A DNA stretch of 64,000 bases from Acanthochlamys bracteata (GCA_019914995.1 CM034126.1:3043001-3107000), one strand, 5' to 3'. Numbered from the stretch's first letter, positions 1 through 12,373 are shown. Numbers and translations are program-made. Notes: a model not told the origin generated them from the sequence alone.

Positions 1-30
1 CACATTAGTATGATATATAAAAGATTTTAG

Positions 31-810
31 AAGCTGCTCAAGTTAAACATGCTTGTGAAGTTTGATCTACGCAGACATGATTATGTGATTTAGTTTTTAT
101 GTTTTTATCTAACCGTCTGTAAGTTTGTCTATTTGTGAATAGATTTCCAGTTAATTATATCATGTAATGTTGAAGTATATGCTTGCAGATCAATGCAGTG
201 GGAACTCTGAATGAAGTATTTGAGAGGGTCCAACCCTTGTTTGCGAAGTTAAGGTATCATCATATTTATAGATACTCATAGGAATTTGCAAGCAAATTTC
301 TCGTCTCTCATGCGCACGCGAGGCCTACGAAAAATTCTAGAAAACCCATCAAAAGGACCCCTATATTGAACCTTTTACAATTTGTTCTGGCTCAATTGTG
401 GCATTAATTTCTGCTGATATTAGAAAGAACTTCATTTCTCCATTATTAGCCAAATAGAAGCCTGCAGTACTGCCCCTTAGAGCATGATTAAGAAGACCAC
501 ATTTCTAAGCAGTTAGCATTTATTTCTGATAGTGATTTCAGAATCCGGAAAAAGCATCTTGAATTATGAAAGGCTTCCCTTTTGTACAACTTGTTTGCAA
601 TATAGCTTTCTTATCTGGTGTTGCTAATCAAATGTAGCTGGAATAAAGATCCAAGCAGAGTAGATCTTTTATTTATCCAAGAACAGCTTTTGCTTTGTTT
701 TTTGTCGTAGTGGACTTTCTGTTTCATTTGAATTGAAGTTTGAGAGATCATCGTTGAGCATTGACCCTTCCCTTGGGACTGGTGATATTTCTATGTTATC
801 TAGCAGGTGA
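31..810 (+). CDS. 3' end of an unrecognised gene (partial)
   Basis: Only the C-terminal end of this gene lies in the window. Two exons are well supported: 189-253 (after a TGCAG acceptor, before a GTATC donor) and 711-810 (after GTAG, ending in TGA at 808-810). They join in phase 2 and read ...INAVGTLNEVFERVQPLFAK-L, then SGLSVSFELKFERSSLS..., ending MLSSR. A short upstream exon at 31-59 (AG before it, GT after it) is in frame and adds AAQVKHACE, but is less certain. The joined tail looks like an ordered domain end, with hydrophobic residues spaced as in a helix and then a strand. I do not recognise the family and assign no function. The 5' part lies left of the window. Confidence 0.6.
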
Positions 811-1289
811 TCTAAGGAGCAATGAAGGGATTGATCCTAGATTTTTTTCGTGGTCACCCTTGTCTGACGTCTTAACATGAGCCAAAACATTTGGTCCGTC
901 TTTCATATCAGGGAACAATGTCCTTGTGCGAGCAGATTTTGGATTTCTACTGGTGATTTTTGCTATATACAAACTGTACACCATGTCGGTGTTGCAATTT
1001 AGAAATGTAACCTTCTGAAGCAACTCGAAGCATGAGTTCATGTAATATCAATAAACATCTTTCTGCTTCTTAATAAATACATATTTTTCTATTTTTCGCT
1101 GAATACTTTCATCTCTTAATCTCTGAGATGTGTTGGAATGTTGTAGCAGCTCTCATGAATATATTCCATATAATGGATTCTGAACTGTTAGATTCATGCT
1201 TTGCATCTTGTACGCTTCTGTAGAAGCCTTTAAAAACAAGACAAAACCAGAAAAGGCCTCAGTTCGATTTATCTTTTGTTGATAGCGAA
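811..1289 (+). other. Intergenic: 3'UTR then promoter of next gene
   Basis: This stretch should hold the 3'UTR of the gene ending at 810 and the promoter and 5'UTR of the nitroreductase-like gene starting at 1290. Both genes are on the + strand. I see no open frame here with coding character and no clear TATA box. Confidence 0.5.
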
Positions 1290-4113
1290 ATGCTCTCTTT
1301 CGTTCTTCTTCCCAACTCTTCTCGACTCTCCTATTATTCCTCTCCTTTCATTTCCAAACGTCGCAGGTTTTTTTTCCGCTCTTCAATCTCCATTGCTGCC
1401 ATGCAATCCAACCAAGCCAATCCAATCTCCATCTCCTCCACCAAGCAACAGCAAAGCAAACAGCAGCAGCAGGACATGATCAACAAGATCAAGCAAGCAG
1501 AAACCTACCACAACAGAACAAAGCACTCCCTCACCGACGGCTACGCTCGTGGTCCTCGTGGTCTTGACTGGGCTAACCAACCCAACCCTTTCCTTCGTTT
1601 CTCTTCTTCTCCTCTCCATAATCTCCTTCACTTCCCTAGTTCTGATGATTCTTCTCCTCCTTACCTCTCTCTGTTCTCTTCTTCTTCACTACCACAATCA
1701 CAACCTTTCAACAAATTAACAATTTCCAAACTGTTCTATGATTCACTCTCTCTTTCTGCGTGGAAAACAACAGGCTACTCAACTTGGTCCCTCCGTGTTA
1801 ATCCCAGCAGCGGCAATCTTCATCCAACTGAAGCTCACTTGATTTCTCCACCTCTGAAAGATTTGTCTTCTGACGGTTCTCCATTTGTAGCTCACTATGC
1901 TCCCAAAGAGCACTCTCTTGAAATTCGAGCGCGAAATCTACCCAACATATTTGATGATAAGGTTCTTCCGAAAGATTCCGTTGCGGTGGTGCTATCGTCG
2001 ATATTATGGAGAGAGGCTTGGAAGTATGGTGAACGAGCGTTGAGGTATTGTAATCATGATGTGGGGCACGCACTTGCTGCTGTTGCAATTGCGGCAGCGT
2101 CGCTTGGGTGGGATGCGAGATTGGTTGATGGGATTGGGCATGATGAGTTACATTGCTTGCTTGGGCTTGATCAGGCTTATGGTCGGTCACAGCCGCAGAT
2201 TCCAGACTCCCCTGTGCGTGGAAGGTTGCCATGGGTTGAAGTGCAGCACCCTGATTGTTTGTTGCTGCTATTCCCCGCTAGGAATTTGTCGCCTTCTGTT
2301 GATTATGGTGGTCTGACTGCTGCTATTCGACAATTCGAGTCTTTGGAGTGGATTGGCAAGCCGAATTCACTTAGCAAGGACCATGTGTGCTGGGATATAA
2401 TCTATAAGACTGCCGAAGCTATCAAGAGGCCACTCACTGACAATGATCGGCTGTTGGTAAATCCATTTCATAGCAGCAGGCTCATTTCGTCTGATCTATA
2501 TGAAGGGTTTACTGTTAGAGAGCTTGTAAGGAAGAGGAGGAGTGCGGTCGATATGGATGGTGTGCATGTGATGAAGAGGGAGACTTTCTACCAGATTTTA
2601 TTGCATTGCCTTCCCTCTGGTGATGTTGGGCCAGACAAGAAGCAGGGGAAACAATTTGCGATGCCGTTTAGGATTTTGCCATGGGATGCGGAGGTACATG
2701 CAGTGTTGTTTGTCCATAGGGTGTCAGAATTGCCAAAGGGATTGTATTTCTTGGTGAGGAATGAGGACTACTTAGATAGTTTGAAACGGGCAATGAGGGC
2801 TGAGTTTGAGTGGGTGAAACCAGAAGGTTGCCCTGATGGGTTGCCTCTATACAGACTTGCTAGAGGAGATTGCCGGGAGTTGGCCAAGCAGCTATCCTGC
2901 ATTCAGGTATCATCTCCACCCATTATTCTCGTTCTTTCACAATAAAGCTTCTTCTAGCAGCAATTGTGCAAATTGACAGGAGGTATCCATTTCTTACAAG
3001 GTTTTTGGTGATTCTTTAAACATGAACTTGAATTTATGCAAATAACTGGAGTATGCGCTTTGGTATGTTATTGGATTTCTTTTGTCAGTAGCTTATTTTG
3101 TTGAAGGTAGGTTAATATGTGAAGCTTGTTTTAGTGCCAACGTGTGATATGGTGATTTGTGGTTTTGTTGATGTTAGATTTTCAAAACTAGTTACGTCTT
3201 TGATACGTCAGGCTTCTGTTTTGATAGTTTACTTTGCTGTTGGCTATTAGGTTACTCTTGACTTTATTTATCTCAAATCTGCAGGATATTGCGTCAGATG
3301 GTTGTTTCAGCTTAGGAATGGTAGCTCGATTTGATCCTGTTCTGCGCGAAAAGGGTTCTTGGATGTATCCTCGTTTGTTTTGGGAAACTGGGGTTCTTGG
3401 TCAGGTTTTATACCTTGAAGCACATGCTGTTGGTATTTCAGCAACTGGTATTGGCTGCTATTTTGATGATGGTGGTGAGTATTTTGTATTGTCTTCACTA
3501 GCAAGTTACTGTTGCATGCATTACACATCTTCATGTAGTGTTTGAGCGTCTCCTGTGAATTAGTTAGTATTTTTTGCTAACTCACTGCTGCAAGAATGCT
3601 GGAGATATTGTGGATGCCTGTAATACCATATTCACAGCTGTATACAATAAAGCCTTAAGTGAAATCTTAATTCAGTTGTGTTTTATGCGGCTGAAGGTTA
3701 TGATAAATACATGCAAATAAAGTCTTCAGTAGATGAACTAAGGATATTGTAGTTGGCCATGCACAAGAGATTTTTTATTTTCTTGATAAATTAGTGTTTA
3801 CCTTAAATTTTGATAAGTTATGGGGATGATATGTACTTAAAGTAGAGAAAATGCAATTCTAGGCTGTTAAGCATTTTGATAATTTTAGGGAAGCTTGGCC
3901 ATGTAATAAGTTTGTTAATCTTTTGAGTGATTCTCTTATCAAGATCTTGAATGTTCCAAAGAAATTCCTGACACCGTCTTTTCTGCAGTCCATGACGTTC
4001 TTGGGATGAAAGGATCAGAGTTTCAGAGCCTGTACCATTTCACCATTGGAAAGCCAGTTTTAGACAAGCGGATTATGAGCCTTCCTGCTTATCCAGGTCC
4101 TGGAGATGCTTAG
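1290..4113 (+). CDS. SagB/nitroreductase-like protein, probably plastid-targeted
   Basis: Three exons: 1290-2906, 3285-3474 and 3989-4113, all GT-AG, giving 643 aa. The first ~37 residues, before a second Met at 38, are rich in Ser, Arg and aromatic residues with few acids, which fits a chloroplast transit peptide. Residues ~73-79 (YHNRTKH) and the following GLDWANQP stretch resemble the start of SagB-type nitroreductase/dehydrogenase proteins, which are FMN-dependent oxidoreductases. The C-terminal part (ETGVLGQVLYLEAHAVGISA, then GIGCYFDD, VHDVLG and YHFTIG) resembles the end of a nitroreductase fold. The protein seems to hold two nitroreductase-like halves, about residues 110-320 and 400-640. 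Frame is kept across both joins (phase 0, then phase 1). Substrate and reaction are unknown. If the Met at 38 (position 1401) were the true start, the transit peptide would be lost. Family call is confident; targeting is inferred. Confidence 0.88.
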
Positions 4114-5220
4114 TTCTTCTTTCTTTTTTATTTTCTTCAATCAAAAGATGGTTTGTTATTTGATGATTCTATTTTCGGTGAGGGCTCATAATGCAAAAGC
4201 CCCCAATTTGTGGAGATAGCACGACAAGCTCTAGAGTGGTGTATATACTGTAGGGAAAATAACAACTATTATGAATTTTCTTCCTATTTACAAATGACTA
4301 TATTTTACCTTCGTTTTTGTGGCACCTTTATTTTAGATTTGAGAACTCAGTACATTTTTAGTATAAGTTTGATTAGTTGGTATTTCTTTCCTATAGCATT
4401 GGTTCAGAAATAATGTCTCTCTCAAATTATTGGATATTTGGAGCAATTATAAGATATTAAAATAGCAATTTAAAATGCACACAAGCAAAATTGGTCAAGT
4501 GATAGAAAAATTCACTTCAAAATGCTCTGATATGCCAATATTAATTGGAAATAAGTTTGGGGGGAAGTTATTATATTGCCTCAAATACCAAATGAAAAAT
4601 CTTTCAAATTCCCCTAAAAAAACCACCAAATTTATCAACCAATAACAATCAGGCATAAAGATTCAAACACAACCAAACGTTCTCAGATCCAAAGAAAGAG
4701 AATATGCTTAGATCAAATCAGATTTCGTGCACAGATGAGCTCGGATGAACTGCTTCTAGGGTTTCTCCGTTCTTCATAGTGAGCCCCCACTCTCTTTAGC
4801 TGTCTGAGATGTCCAGAGAAGAACAATTTCGGACCAAATTCTCAGCCAGCAGAAGAATACGCTATTCTCTATCTTATGTTGTACCTGTCGCTAAACATTT
4901 GCGACCGTGAATAAGTTACTTTAATAAAATTTAGAAATAATGTTTTGACAAAACCTTAATAAAATTTTATATTTACTTTTTCTAAATAAGTTAAAAATTG
5001 AAAACAATTTAAAAACCAAATTTACAGTAAACAAAAGTACAAAACCCAAGCGTTCATCAGAAATTTGTAAATACATCCCAAAACATTAATATTTTGCAAT
5101 AAACATCTACGAAATATGAAAATAATGACCACCTTAGTATAAGCCATTCATTATCGGGATGGTATTACAAGTTAGATCTGCAATACTGTTGTTTAGCATT
5201 AATAAACTAATTGAGACCTA
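4114..5220. other. Intergenic, no gene seen
   Basis: The 3'UTR of the nitroreductase-like gene probably occupies the first few hundred bases. The rest is AT-rich with no coding-like frame. A more balanced-composition patch near 4690-4890 contains CTAGGGTTT, a motif common in plant 5'UTRs, but no gene could be built around it. Confidence 0.4.
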
Positions 5221-6045
5221 AGCTAGTACATTTTAAAATGCTAACAATCACATTACTAGTTCCGATTCGAATCATAATTGTAAGAACCGGACCAAACATC
5301 GAACCAAAAAATTGTCCGGATCACGATTTTTAGGTTGAACTGTCAGGTCAATAATATTAAAATATTTTTAACTAATAATAATAATTATAGTAAGAAATTT
5401 ACTGCTAATAACACTACCAATAATAATAGCTATAGCAATCATAATAAAAAATTAAAATATTTTTATTATGTCATTACTATCAACAATAACAGCAATAATA
5501 ATCACAGTAAAAATTAAAGTATTGCCACCATAATTGCCATCACCAATAATAATAATAACAACTAAAATTTATAAATAAAAATTTTTAAATAAATTAGGAG
5601 ATTAGAAAAAAATAAAATCATAAAATAGATAAATTATAAAAAAGATATAACTAATTTTTTCAGGTATACATATTTAAGTCTAAATATTTTACAATATAAA
5701 AAAATTTAAAAATCACTAATAATTGATATTTACAAATAAGAAATAAATAATTATATTTTTTATATTATCACATCTAAATGCTAAATCTAAACTACATATC
5801 ATTTTTCAACATAGAACTATTAATAATTATTTTTATATTAAATATATCATCAATTTAAATTTTTTAAATTAATTTTTTATAAATTTTTTAATCCAGTTTG
5901 ATCCGGACGGAAGAGTCGATCGGATTGAAGCGGATAAATTAAAATGGATCGATCGAATAAACAATTTTTTCATAAATTCAGACCGATTTATCATTCGGAT
6001 CAATGATTTTCGGATCGATTCGAACGGGTCGGTGCACAGCTATGT
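5221..6045. repeat. Degenerate interspersed element with AAT-rich core
   Basis: Both flanks carry short CCGGATC/GATCCGG and GATTCGAA motifs: 5265-5345 on the left, 5890-6035 on the right ending GGTGCACAGCTA. Between them is an extremely AT-rich core containing a degenerate AATAAT/CAATAATAA minisatellite at about 5345-5570. Clustered GGATCGAT/GGTCGG motifs at the ends of a short AT-rich body are common in non-autonomous plant transposons. I could not find matching terminal repeats or a target duplication, so the boundaries are approximate. Confidence 0.4.
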
Positions 6046-6178
6046 TTCCAACCCAACTGTCTCCAACTTTGACTCTTCCGCAAAAAACAACAATCACTTT
6101 ACTCTCTCTAGCAAATTCCAAGTCTTCTCCGCTCCGACTTGTCTCTGGCAATCCTTCGCTGGAAGCCTCCGCCGTCTG

Positions 6179-6188
6179 ATGACGTCAT
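6179..6188 (+). promoter_or_regulatory. Palindromic bZIP/TGA-type site (ATGACGTCAT)
   Basis: A perfect 10-bp palindrome containing TGACGTCA, the core recognised by plant TGA-class and related bZIP factors. It lies about 60 bp before the predicted donor of the 5'UTR intron of the GIL1-like gene, so near the transcription start or just inside the leader. Binding is inferred from sequence only. Confidence 0.45.
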
Positions 6189-6250
6189 TTATCTGATCCT
6201 ATGATCTTTGTTCGTTGCGATCTCTGCTCCAATATATACCTCTGAATCAT

Positions 6251-7557
6251 GTAAGAGAATTTCTTCCTGTGCTCTGCTATTGAATTTATTTAGTAGATTT
6301 TTATGAGCAGTAGTTGAGACGGAGATTGAACGATTCATAGTTGCTTTTGTGCGTGGCTAGATTCATTTTGAAGGGGCTGGGTGCATTGTGAGAGCTGGTG
6401 ATGAGATATTGAACTAGTAAGTAAAGCTCTAGCTGTGTTTTGTGCTAGTGGAGATTGCCGGAAGTTGGATGAAACCGAGTTTGGTGCAGTATTTCTTGCT
6501 ATGTATGCAGGTTTGTTTTCATTGTTTGTTGGATTTATGTGCTACTGATTTCGATTAGTACGCATGATTATGTTTGTTGATGTGCTTTATATTATTGTCC
6601 GGTTGAATTCACTAGGAGAATAACATCGATATTCTTGTGTTTTTACTTAGTGTATGGCATGATTATTGATGCAGTGGGTTGTAATGAGATGGCTTGTTCT
6701 TTTTCTGCATTGAATTGTCAGTTGGGGATTAGTGGGTTTGTCTTTGAAGAAGAAAGTGGAGAGATGGAATTAGATGGTTTTCCTTTTAAGTTGAAAGAGT
6801 GATTTGTTTATAAGTAACTTTTTCAAATGTGAACCATATATGCTTGAAAAGATTTGAACACACAAAACATTTGGAAGTAATATGTGGTTCCCTATTCTAA
6901 TTGCCTCTACCAACTTTGATACCTTTTGTTGTTGTCTCCATGTATGTAATGTAGTCTGTTGATGATTGTGACATTGAGCATGTACTAATTCAACCTCTAC
7001 ATTCGTCTCTGAACAAGGCAGCCTTTTGAAATAGATCTGTCAATCAAGGTGTAATGTTCCCTTTCTTGCAACCTAGCGTATGTGGCATGTGATTGTTGGT
7101 GCAATCGGTTGATTAGTGTTGCAAACTAGCTTTTACAAGTCTTAGCAACAATTTGTACGCACAAAGACGCACTCATATTTTGCAATGTGCCAAGATTATT
7201 TCTTCAGGATTAAGTTTCCTATTACTGGATTTAATTTTTAGAAAATTACATAAGCCAGAGTAGAATTTCATATATGCAGTGCTATGTATTGAAGAAATTC
7301 TGCTTGATCATTTGCTAGTAAGTTGTAGTGCGCATCTTCTTTTTTATTTGCATGCGCAAGTGGTATGCTTGTTTTGGCTTGTCTCATTTTTGCTTCTATC
7401 AGAATCATTATGTTTTTCCAAGAAAGAGAGCTTGCAGCATGGTGAATATCTTTCATTAGTGATGTTTCACTTAATCTTCTAGCAAACTCTTAGTGGAATC
7501 TCTGTGATTTATTGGACTTCGATATGTAAATGTCAAATTAAACGAATGTTGCTGCAG
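6251..7557 (+). other. 5'UTR intron of the GIL1-like gene
   Basis: A GTAAGAGA donor at 6251 follows a GC-richer leader (about 6080-6250), and a pyrimidine-led TGCAG acceptor ends at 7557, 50 bp before the ATG at 7608. The 1.3 kb between them is T-rich with no long frame, typical of a plant leader intron. Predicted from splice consensus and composition only. Confidence 0.55.
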
Positions 7558-7607
7558 TTAGCCTTACACTTGTGCTAGAAGAAATCTGAAACAGCTGAGG
7601 AGCAGCA

Positions 7608-8876
7608 ATGCTACGGACAGGACCAAAAGACACTCATGGTCATGATAACAACAGTCAAAAGGTCTATCCTCAACCTACAGAAGAGTCAGGAAATCTGCAG
7701 AAAGAACCAGTGGACGCTCTTCTCCTGAGACTTTTTAATAACATTTCATCTTTGAAAGCTGCATACATCCAGCTTCAAGATGCCCATACTCCATATGACC
7801 CGGAAAAGATTCAGGCTGCCGATAAGCTTGTGATCGAGGAGCTTACGAAGCTATCTGAACTCAAGCATTCTTACAGGGACAGTAACCCAAAACCCACAAC
7901 TGTATCAGCCCAGGATTCGCGTCTGCTTGCAGAAATCCAAGAGCAACAAAACTTATTGAAAACATATGAAGTCATGGTTAAGAAGTTCCAGTCCCAAATT
8001 CAAACTCGGGAGTCTGAAATCCTTGAACTGCAGCAGCAAACCCAGGAATCTAGCCAGAGGAAAGTGAAGCTTGAAAAGAAATTTAAGCAAAGAGGTTTGT
8101 TATCCAATGAACAAGAAGGTTGCGAAGATGAAAACAACTTTTTCTCTGTTGAGTTGACCCCAAATCTCTTTTCTGCTTCTGTGGAAACAGCATATAGATC
8201 CATTCACAACTTTGCAAAGCCATTAATTAACATGATTAAAGCTGCTGGATGGGATCTGGATGCCGCCTCTAATTCGATTGAGCCTGCTGTTCCTTATGCC
8301 AAAAGGGCTCACAAGAAGTTTGCTTTTGAATCCTACATTTGCAATAAAATGTTTAGTGGGTTTCATGAGGATACTTTTTCTATTGACACTGGGGATCTTT
8401 CTATTTCCAACGAGGGCTTCTTCCACCAGTTTCTTGCAGTTAGGGCAATGGATCCATTGGATATATTAAGCCAAAGCCCAGATTCACTTTTTGGGAAGTT
8501 TTGTAGGTCAAAATATCTATTAGTTGTGCCTCCTAGAATGGAGGCTTCATTCTTTGGGAATCTGGACCAGAGGGATTATGTGATGAGTGGTGGACACCCT
8601 AGAACTCCTTTCTACCAGGCTTTTCTGAAGTTGGGCAAGTCAATCTGGTTACTTCACAGGCTGGCAAATTCGTTTGAACCAAAGGCCCAGATTTTCCAAG
8701 TAAATAAGGGAACAGATTTCTCAGAGGTGTACATGGAGAGTGTGGTGAAGAACATAATTTTGGGCGAGGAAGATACAAGGCCCAGGGTTGGCCTTATGGT
8801 TATGCCGGGGTTTATAATTGGGACAAGTATTGTTCAGTCCCAGGTGTATTTATCAGGTGTAAAATGTGCTGAATGA
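7608..8876 (+). CDS. DUF641 / GIL1-like protein
   Basis: A single coding exon of 422 aa. The start at 7608 is supported by an in-frame TGA at 7596. Residues ~30-90 (VDALLLRLFNNISSLKAAYI, then DPEKIQAADKLVIEEL and LSELKHSY) match the DUF641 domain of GRAVITROPIC IN THE LIGHT 1 and its paralogues. Residues ~100-165 (EIQEQQNLLKTYEVMVKKFQ..., ESEILELQQQ) have heptad character and should form a coiled coil. The C-terminal half carries the family's conserved PGFIIGTSIVQSQVYLS ending. GIL1 acts in light control of gravitropism and the related IRKI binds a receptor kinase; whether this paralogue does either is unknown. Length fits the shorter members. The coding region has no intron, but there is probably a leader intron. 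Confidence 0.9.
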   Translation: MLRTGPKDTHGHDNNSQKVYPQPTEESGNLQKEPVDALLLRLFNNISSLKAAYIQLQDAHTPYDPEKIQAADKLVIEELTKLSELKHSYRDSNPKPTTVSAQDSRLLAEIQEQQNLLKTYEVMVKKFQSQIQTRESEILELQQQTQESSQRKVKLEKKFKQRGLLSNEQEGCEDENNFFSVELTPNLFSASVETAYRSIHNFAKPLINMIKAAGWDLDAASNSIEPAVPYAKRAHKKFAFESYICNKMFSGFHEDTFSIDTGDLSISNEGFFHQFLAVRAMDPLDILSQSPDSLFGKFCRSKYLLVVPPRMEASFFGNLDQRDYVMSGGHPRTPFYQAFLKLGKSIWLLHRLANSFEPKAQIFQVNKGTDFSEVYMESVVKNIILGEEDTRPRVGLMVMPGFIIGTSIVQSQVYLSGVKCAE

Positions 8877-9701
8877 AGACCTATTTGCCTTTCTAATAGA
8901 TGCTATAAGTTGAATATGCTCCTCAGGGTAATGATTGCTCACTTGTGGGTATGTCTGAGGTATGTGGTTCTTACCCTTGTTGTAGTCGTTGTTAGTCATA
9001 TACTATTGAAGAAAAATATGTAGTGATAAATTTTATTGTTATCTTCTGGTAATACTGTGTGCTTCTATTTAAGATAGCATGGGGTCTATCCATTTGGGGA
9101 AGTTGGTGGCCAGAATGCAACTTGGTTTGTATAACCTAAAAATAAGAACTTTCAAAATATTAGATCCTTGAGCCTCCTGTATAGTAGTATTAGGTTCTTG
9201 TTGCATTTAATACCGTTACCTTGTGTTTGCGCGCGATCGTCTGTATATCCAAGGTAATGTTCGTGTGTTCTTAGATCGGACACCTTTTCGTGTGTTTGTT
9301 GTGAATACATGCATCGTGGAAATGGACTTAAGCCGTGTTGATTCAAAATTGTTGGAGTATGGTATTTGTTATTTTCAGTATTTTGTATTTTATTTGGCGA
9401 TAAACACCACAACTTGAAGTTCACCTCCGTTCTGAATTTAGCCTATCAAGAATCACCTGATCTATTGATGTTTGAGGCTTGCTTTATGGCACATTTAGAA
9501 TTGCTTATGATAAACTTTTCATTTGAAATTTATTTTAAAATCTTTCGAAAAACAAACTTGATCTTTTTTACCTAAAAGAATGTATACATAAAAAGATTGT
9601 ATAATATATAAGTTTCAGTACTTTTTAATTTTAAAAAAAATTATAAAATACTATAGAAAGTTTATCAAAGAACGTTGAAAAGTTTTTAGAGAATGGAAGT
9701 A

Positions 9702-9901
9702 GTGCGTTTGGCAATGATTTCTATAAAAGGGTTTATTAATTTTTTAATTTTATACTTTTAATAAATTTTATACAATGTATTTAAAATTTTAGAAAATAAT
9801 ACAATTCTATATAATAAAATTTACTATTATTTTAGATAGAAATTAAAACTTGTTTTTAAAAATAGAATAAAAATATTTTTTATAAATACTTTCAGACACT
9901 C
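9702..9901. repeat. AT-rich MITE-like element, copy 1
   Basis: Starts GTGCGTTTGGCAATG and ends CTTTCAGACACTC. Reversed, the right end reads GAGTGTCTGAAAGT, an imperfect match to the left end, with AT-rich sequence between. It resembles the elements at 10094, 43058 and 46175. No target duplication could be read. Confidence 0.45.
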
Positions 9902-10093
9902 TTATAGTGCTATAAATATTACCAAATATCTCTTTATACTGTTATACATACAAGCTAAACTGATAATATCCATCTCGTAGTCCTTCCCATTTCAAACTAT
10001 GTCATTGACTTGAATTTATAGCTGCGTCCTCGCAAGCACATATCTAGTAATTGATTTTGCAGAAAAAGGTGACTTCAACATCTGTGATATTAT

Positions 10094-10314
10094 ATGTTTG
10101 GCATTGTTTATGAACTCTTTTTATTTCAATTTTTTATTTATAATTTTTAAAATATTTTGTAAATTGTTTTAGAAAATTTAAAATGTAGAAAAATTGTTAT
10201 TATAAGATTTTATTATTATTATTATTTTTAGCTAAAAAAATTGAGTCTTTTTTTCAAAAATTTTAAAATAATTTTTCATTTAAAATTTTTTTTTTCAAAA
10301 CCACTTTCAAACAT
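10094..10314. repeat. AT-rich MITE-like element, copy 2
   Basis: The best-defined copy of the family. The left end is ATGTTTGGCATTG; the right end, reverse-complemented, is ATGTTTGAAAGTG. The first seven bases match perfectly and roughly 16 of 22 match overall. The body is almost pure A/T, including a TTA trinucleotide run near 10212. Non-coding. Confidence 0.5.
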
Positions 10315-12197
10315 CTCTTAAGAGCATGTTTTATTCACGAAAAATTCTTTTAATAAATTTGTTAGAATGAATTTTTCTAACTTATAGAAAGTCATTTGAA
10401 AATGACTTTTGATGAAAGCAAGTCACTCCCGGATGAACTAAGAGTTCCATCTTTTATAAAGAATTTCGTGAAGTCATCTTGATATCAGCATGACGTCTCC
10501 GTATCTATACAGTTGACAAATAGATGAGTTAGGTAGATATTAGAATTGCTTCTTTTCTATCTTGGCAGACAAAAAAGACATCTTTTGCCCAAACGTAGGA
10601 CCATCGAGCTACTGTTGGCATGATAGAGTGGTACAACCATCGAGGTTTGCTACTTCATTCTTGTCTGCAACTGCATTTCTCAAATACCAAACATTATCGG
10701 AACCCTTACGTTTGCTATCATGTAAGTTTTTTATGTATCACACTTCGAAACTCTCACTGCGACGGAAAGAATTTGCCTAGTTTAGATGATACACTAGGTA
10801 GCTAGCGTTGCTGGGAGTATAATATAATCGCACAAATTTATCAAGATATTTTTGCATTCATATCATGATGATTCATCATTCAGCATTAGCAATGTATGAG
10901 CATTCTTATAAAGAGATCATTCTTGTCGTGCTACTTCTGTTTTTATCTTCTAATCCCACCACCCATCATGGTGATTGATTTCGTTAGCTCGTTGTTCTTC
11001 AGAGATCTCCACCAGCATGATTATGTCTCAAACGTATGATTATGTCTTATAGATCTATATAATTACGCATGTTTTTTCTTCATGGTAGGTGGAGTAAAAA
11101 GTCCTGATTTGCATTCTGATTTGACCATGTTTAACTAGTCCTTTGCCAGACTAGTGGAGTTTTTCAATGGTGATGCCTTGTTATCTGCAGGTTCTTTCGC
11201 CGTATAAGAACGTTACGTGTCCAAACTATTCCAACTCACATGATTCAATCTTATCAAGTTTATTATTTTTTTCCTTTTGCTTCTCTTCGGTGATGTTTAT
11301 CTGAATTGGTTCACTCAAGTAATAGTGGGAAGCAAAAGTGCCTATTACTTAATTAAGCACTCTCTTCCAAATGACTGTCTCTGCTTCCTAATCTTTATTC
11401 GTTGTTAAATTTGCCGTATTTTCTCTTTGCCAAGTTACTGATACAGGTCATGACCTTTAGTTTACTGATTTGGGATTAATTTGGATATTCAGGGAAGTAT
11501 AGATAAATCGTTAAATGTTTCAATGCATATAAATTAATTAGACAACTGTCTACTAGCCGATAAACCGTTGGATCTGGTCGACGTTAGCTGTGTCTGTGCA
11601 GTATATAGTGTCTATTACAATATAAGAATTTTGCTGAGGAGATTCACAAGCGATCTATTGACTCTGTATTAAGATAGTTGATCATTTAATACACCTGTTC
11701 TTGTTGTGTGAAGGAAGGATAATCCAGTCTATGATTACAAAGATTTGGACAACTCACGAACTTTCCTGCAACAGCAAAATGCTTCCGTGAACATTTAAAA
11801 TGTTCATGTGCATGTTAGTTACCATCTGATATATGGGAGCGTTTACTTAAGATTCGAATTCTATTTTCTTCGTTAAAAAACTTTATTTTAATTTATTTTT
11901 TAAAACAAATAAATATAAAATTAAACTTAATTTTTGTTAATTTTTATTTTCAAATTCAAATTTTATAACTAATATTTTTATTTAAACTCACTTTTAATAA
12001 CAAATAAATAAATAACTAAATTTATTTTTAAAATTTATTGTCTAAAAAATTAGAAGCAATTTAAAATAATCATTTTTTGGTTATTGCCAGGTTAACTATA
12101 GTTAGAATAAGAAGAAATCTGATACTAAAGACAAATAAAGATTAATTATGTATTAAGTATCAATGATACTATTAAAGAATGGCGGCAGATTGAAGTT

Positions 12198-12238
12198 ACG
12201 TGAGACACCATTCCCCACATTCTTTATGTATTATATAA
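12198..12238 (+). promoter_or_regulatory. Promoter elements of the PMEI gene
   Basis: ACGTG (ABRE-type core) at 12198-12202 and a TATATAA box at 12232-12238 lie about 135-175 bp before the ATG at 12374. The TATA box implies transcription starting near 12265, giving a leader of roughly 110 bases. Factor binding is inferred. Confidence 0.55.
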
Positions 12239-12373
12239 CACCAGATCCAACTTGCCATTTCCAACCCCAATAACTCTATTCAAGTCTTACACATCGAAGA
12301 CCTTCTTCCAACAAAATTAAGAGAACACAAACATCAAAAGCCAAGAGAAAGTAAGAGATCAGAAGCAGAAGAC

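Larger units (their letters stand above)
8877..12197. other. Intergenic with two MITE-like repeats, no gene
   Basis: About 3.3 kb between the GIL1-like and PMEI genes. The first few hundred bases are probably 3'UTR. Two AT-rich elements with inverted ends lie at 9702-9901 and 10094-10314. Another AT-rich block at about 11850-12075 has the same composition but no clear ends. The short frames at 10562-10805 have no recognisable domain and no coding-like bias. Confidence 0.5.

Noticed and set aside
5990-6010. GATTCGAAC-type strings, here and near 14881 and 31910, considered as tRNA T-arms
   Set aside because: No acceptor stem, anticodon arm or A/B box could be fitted around them.
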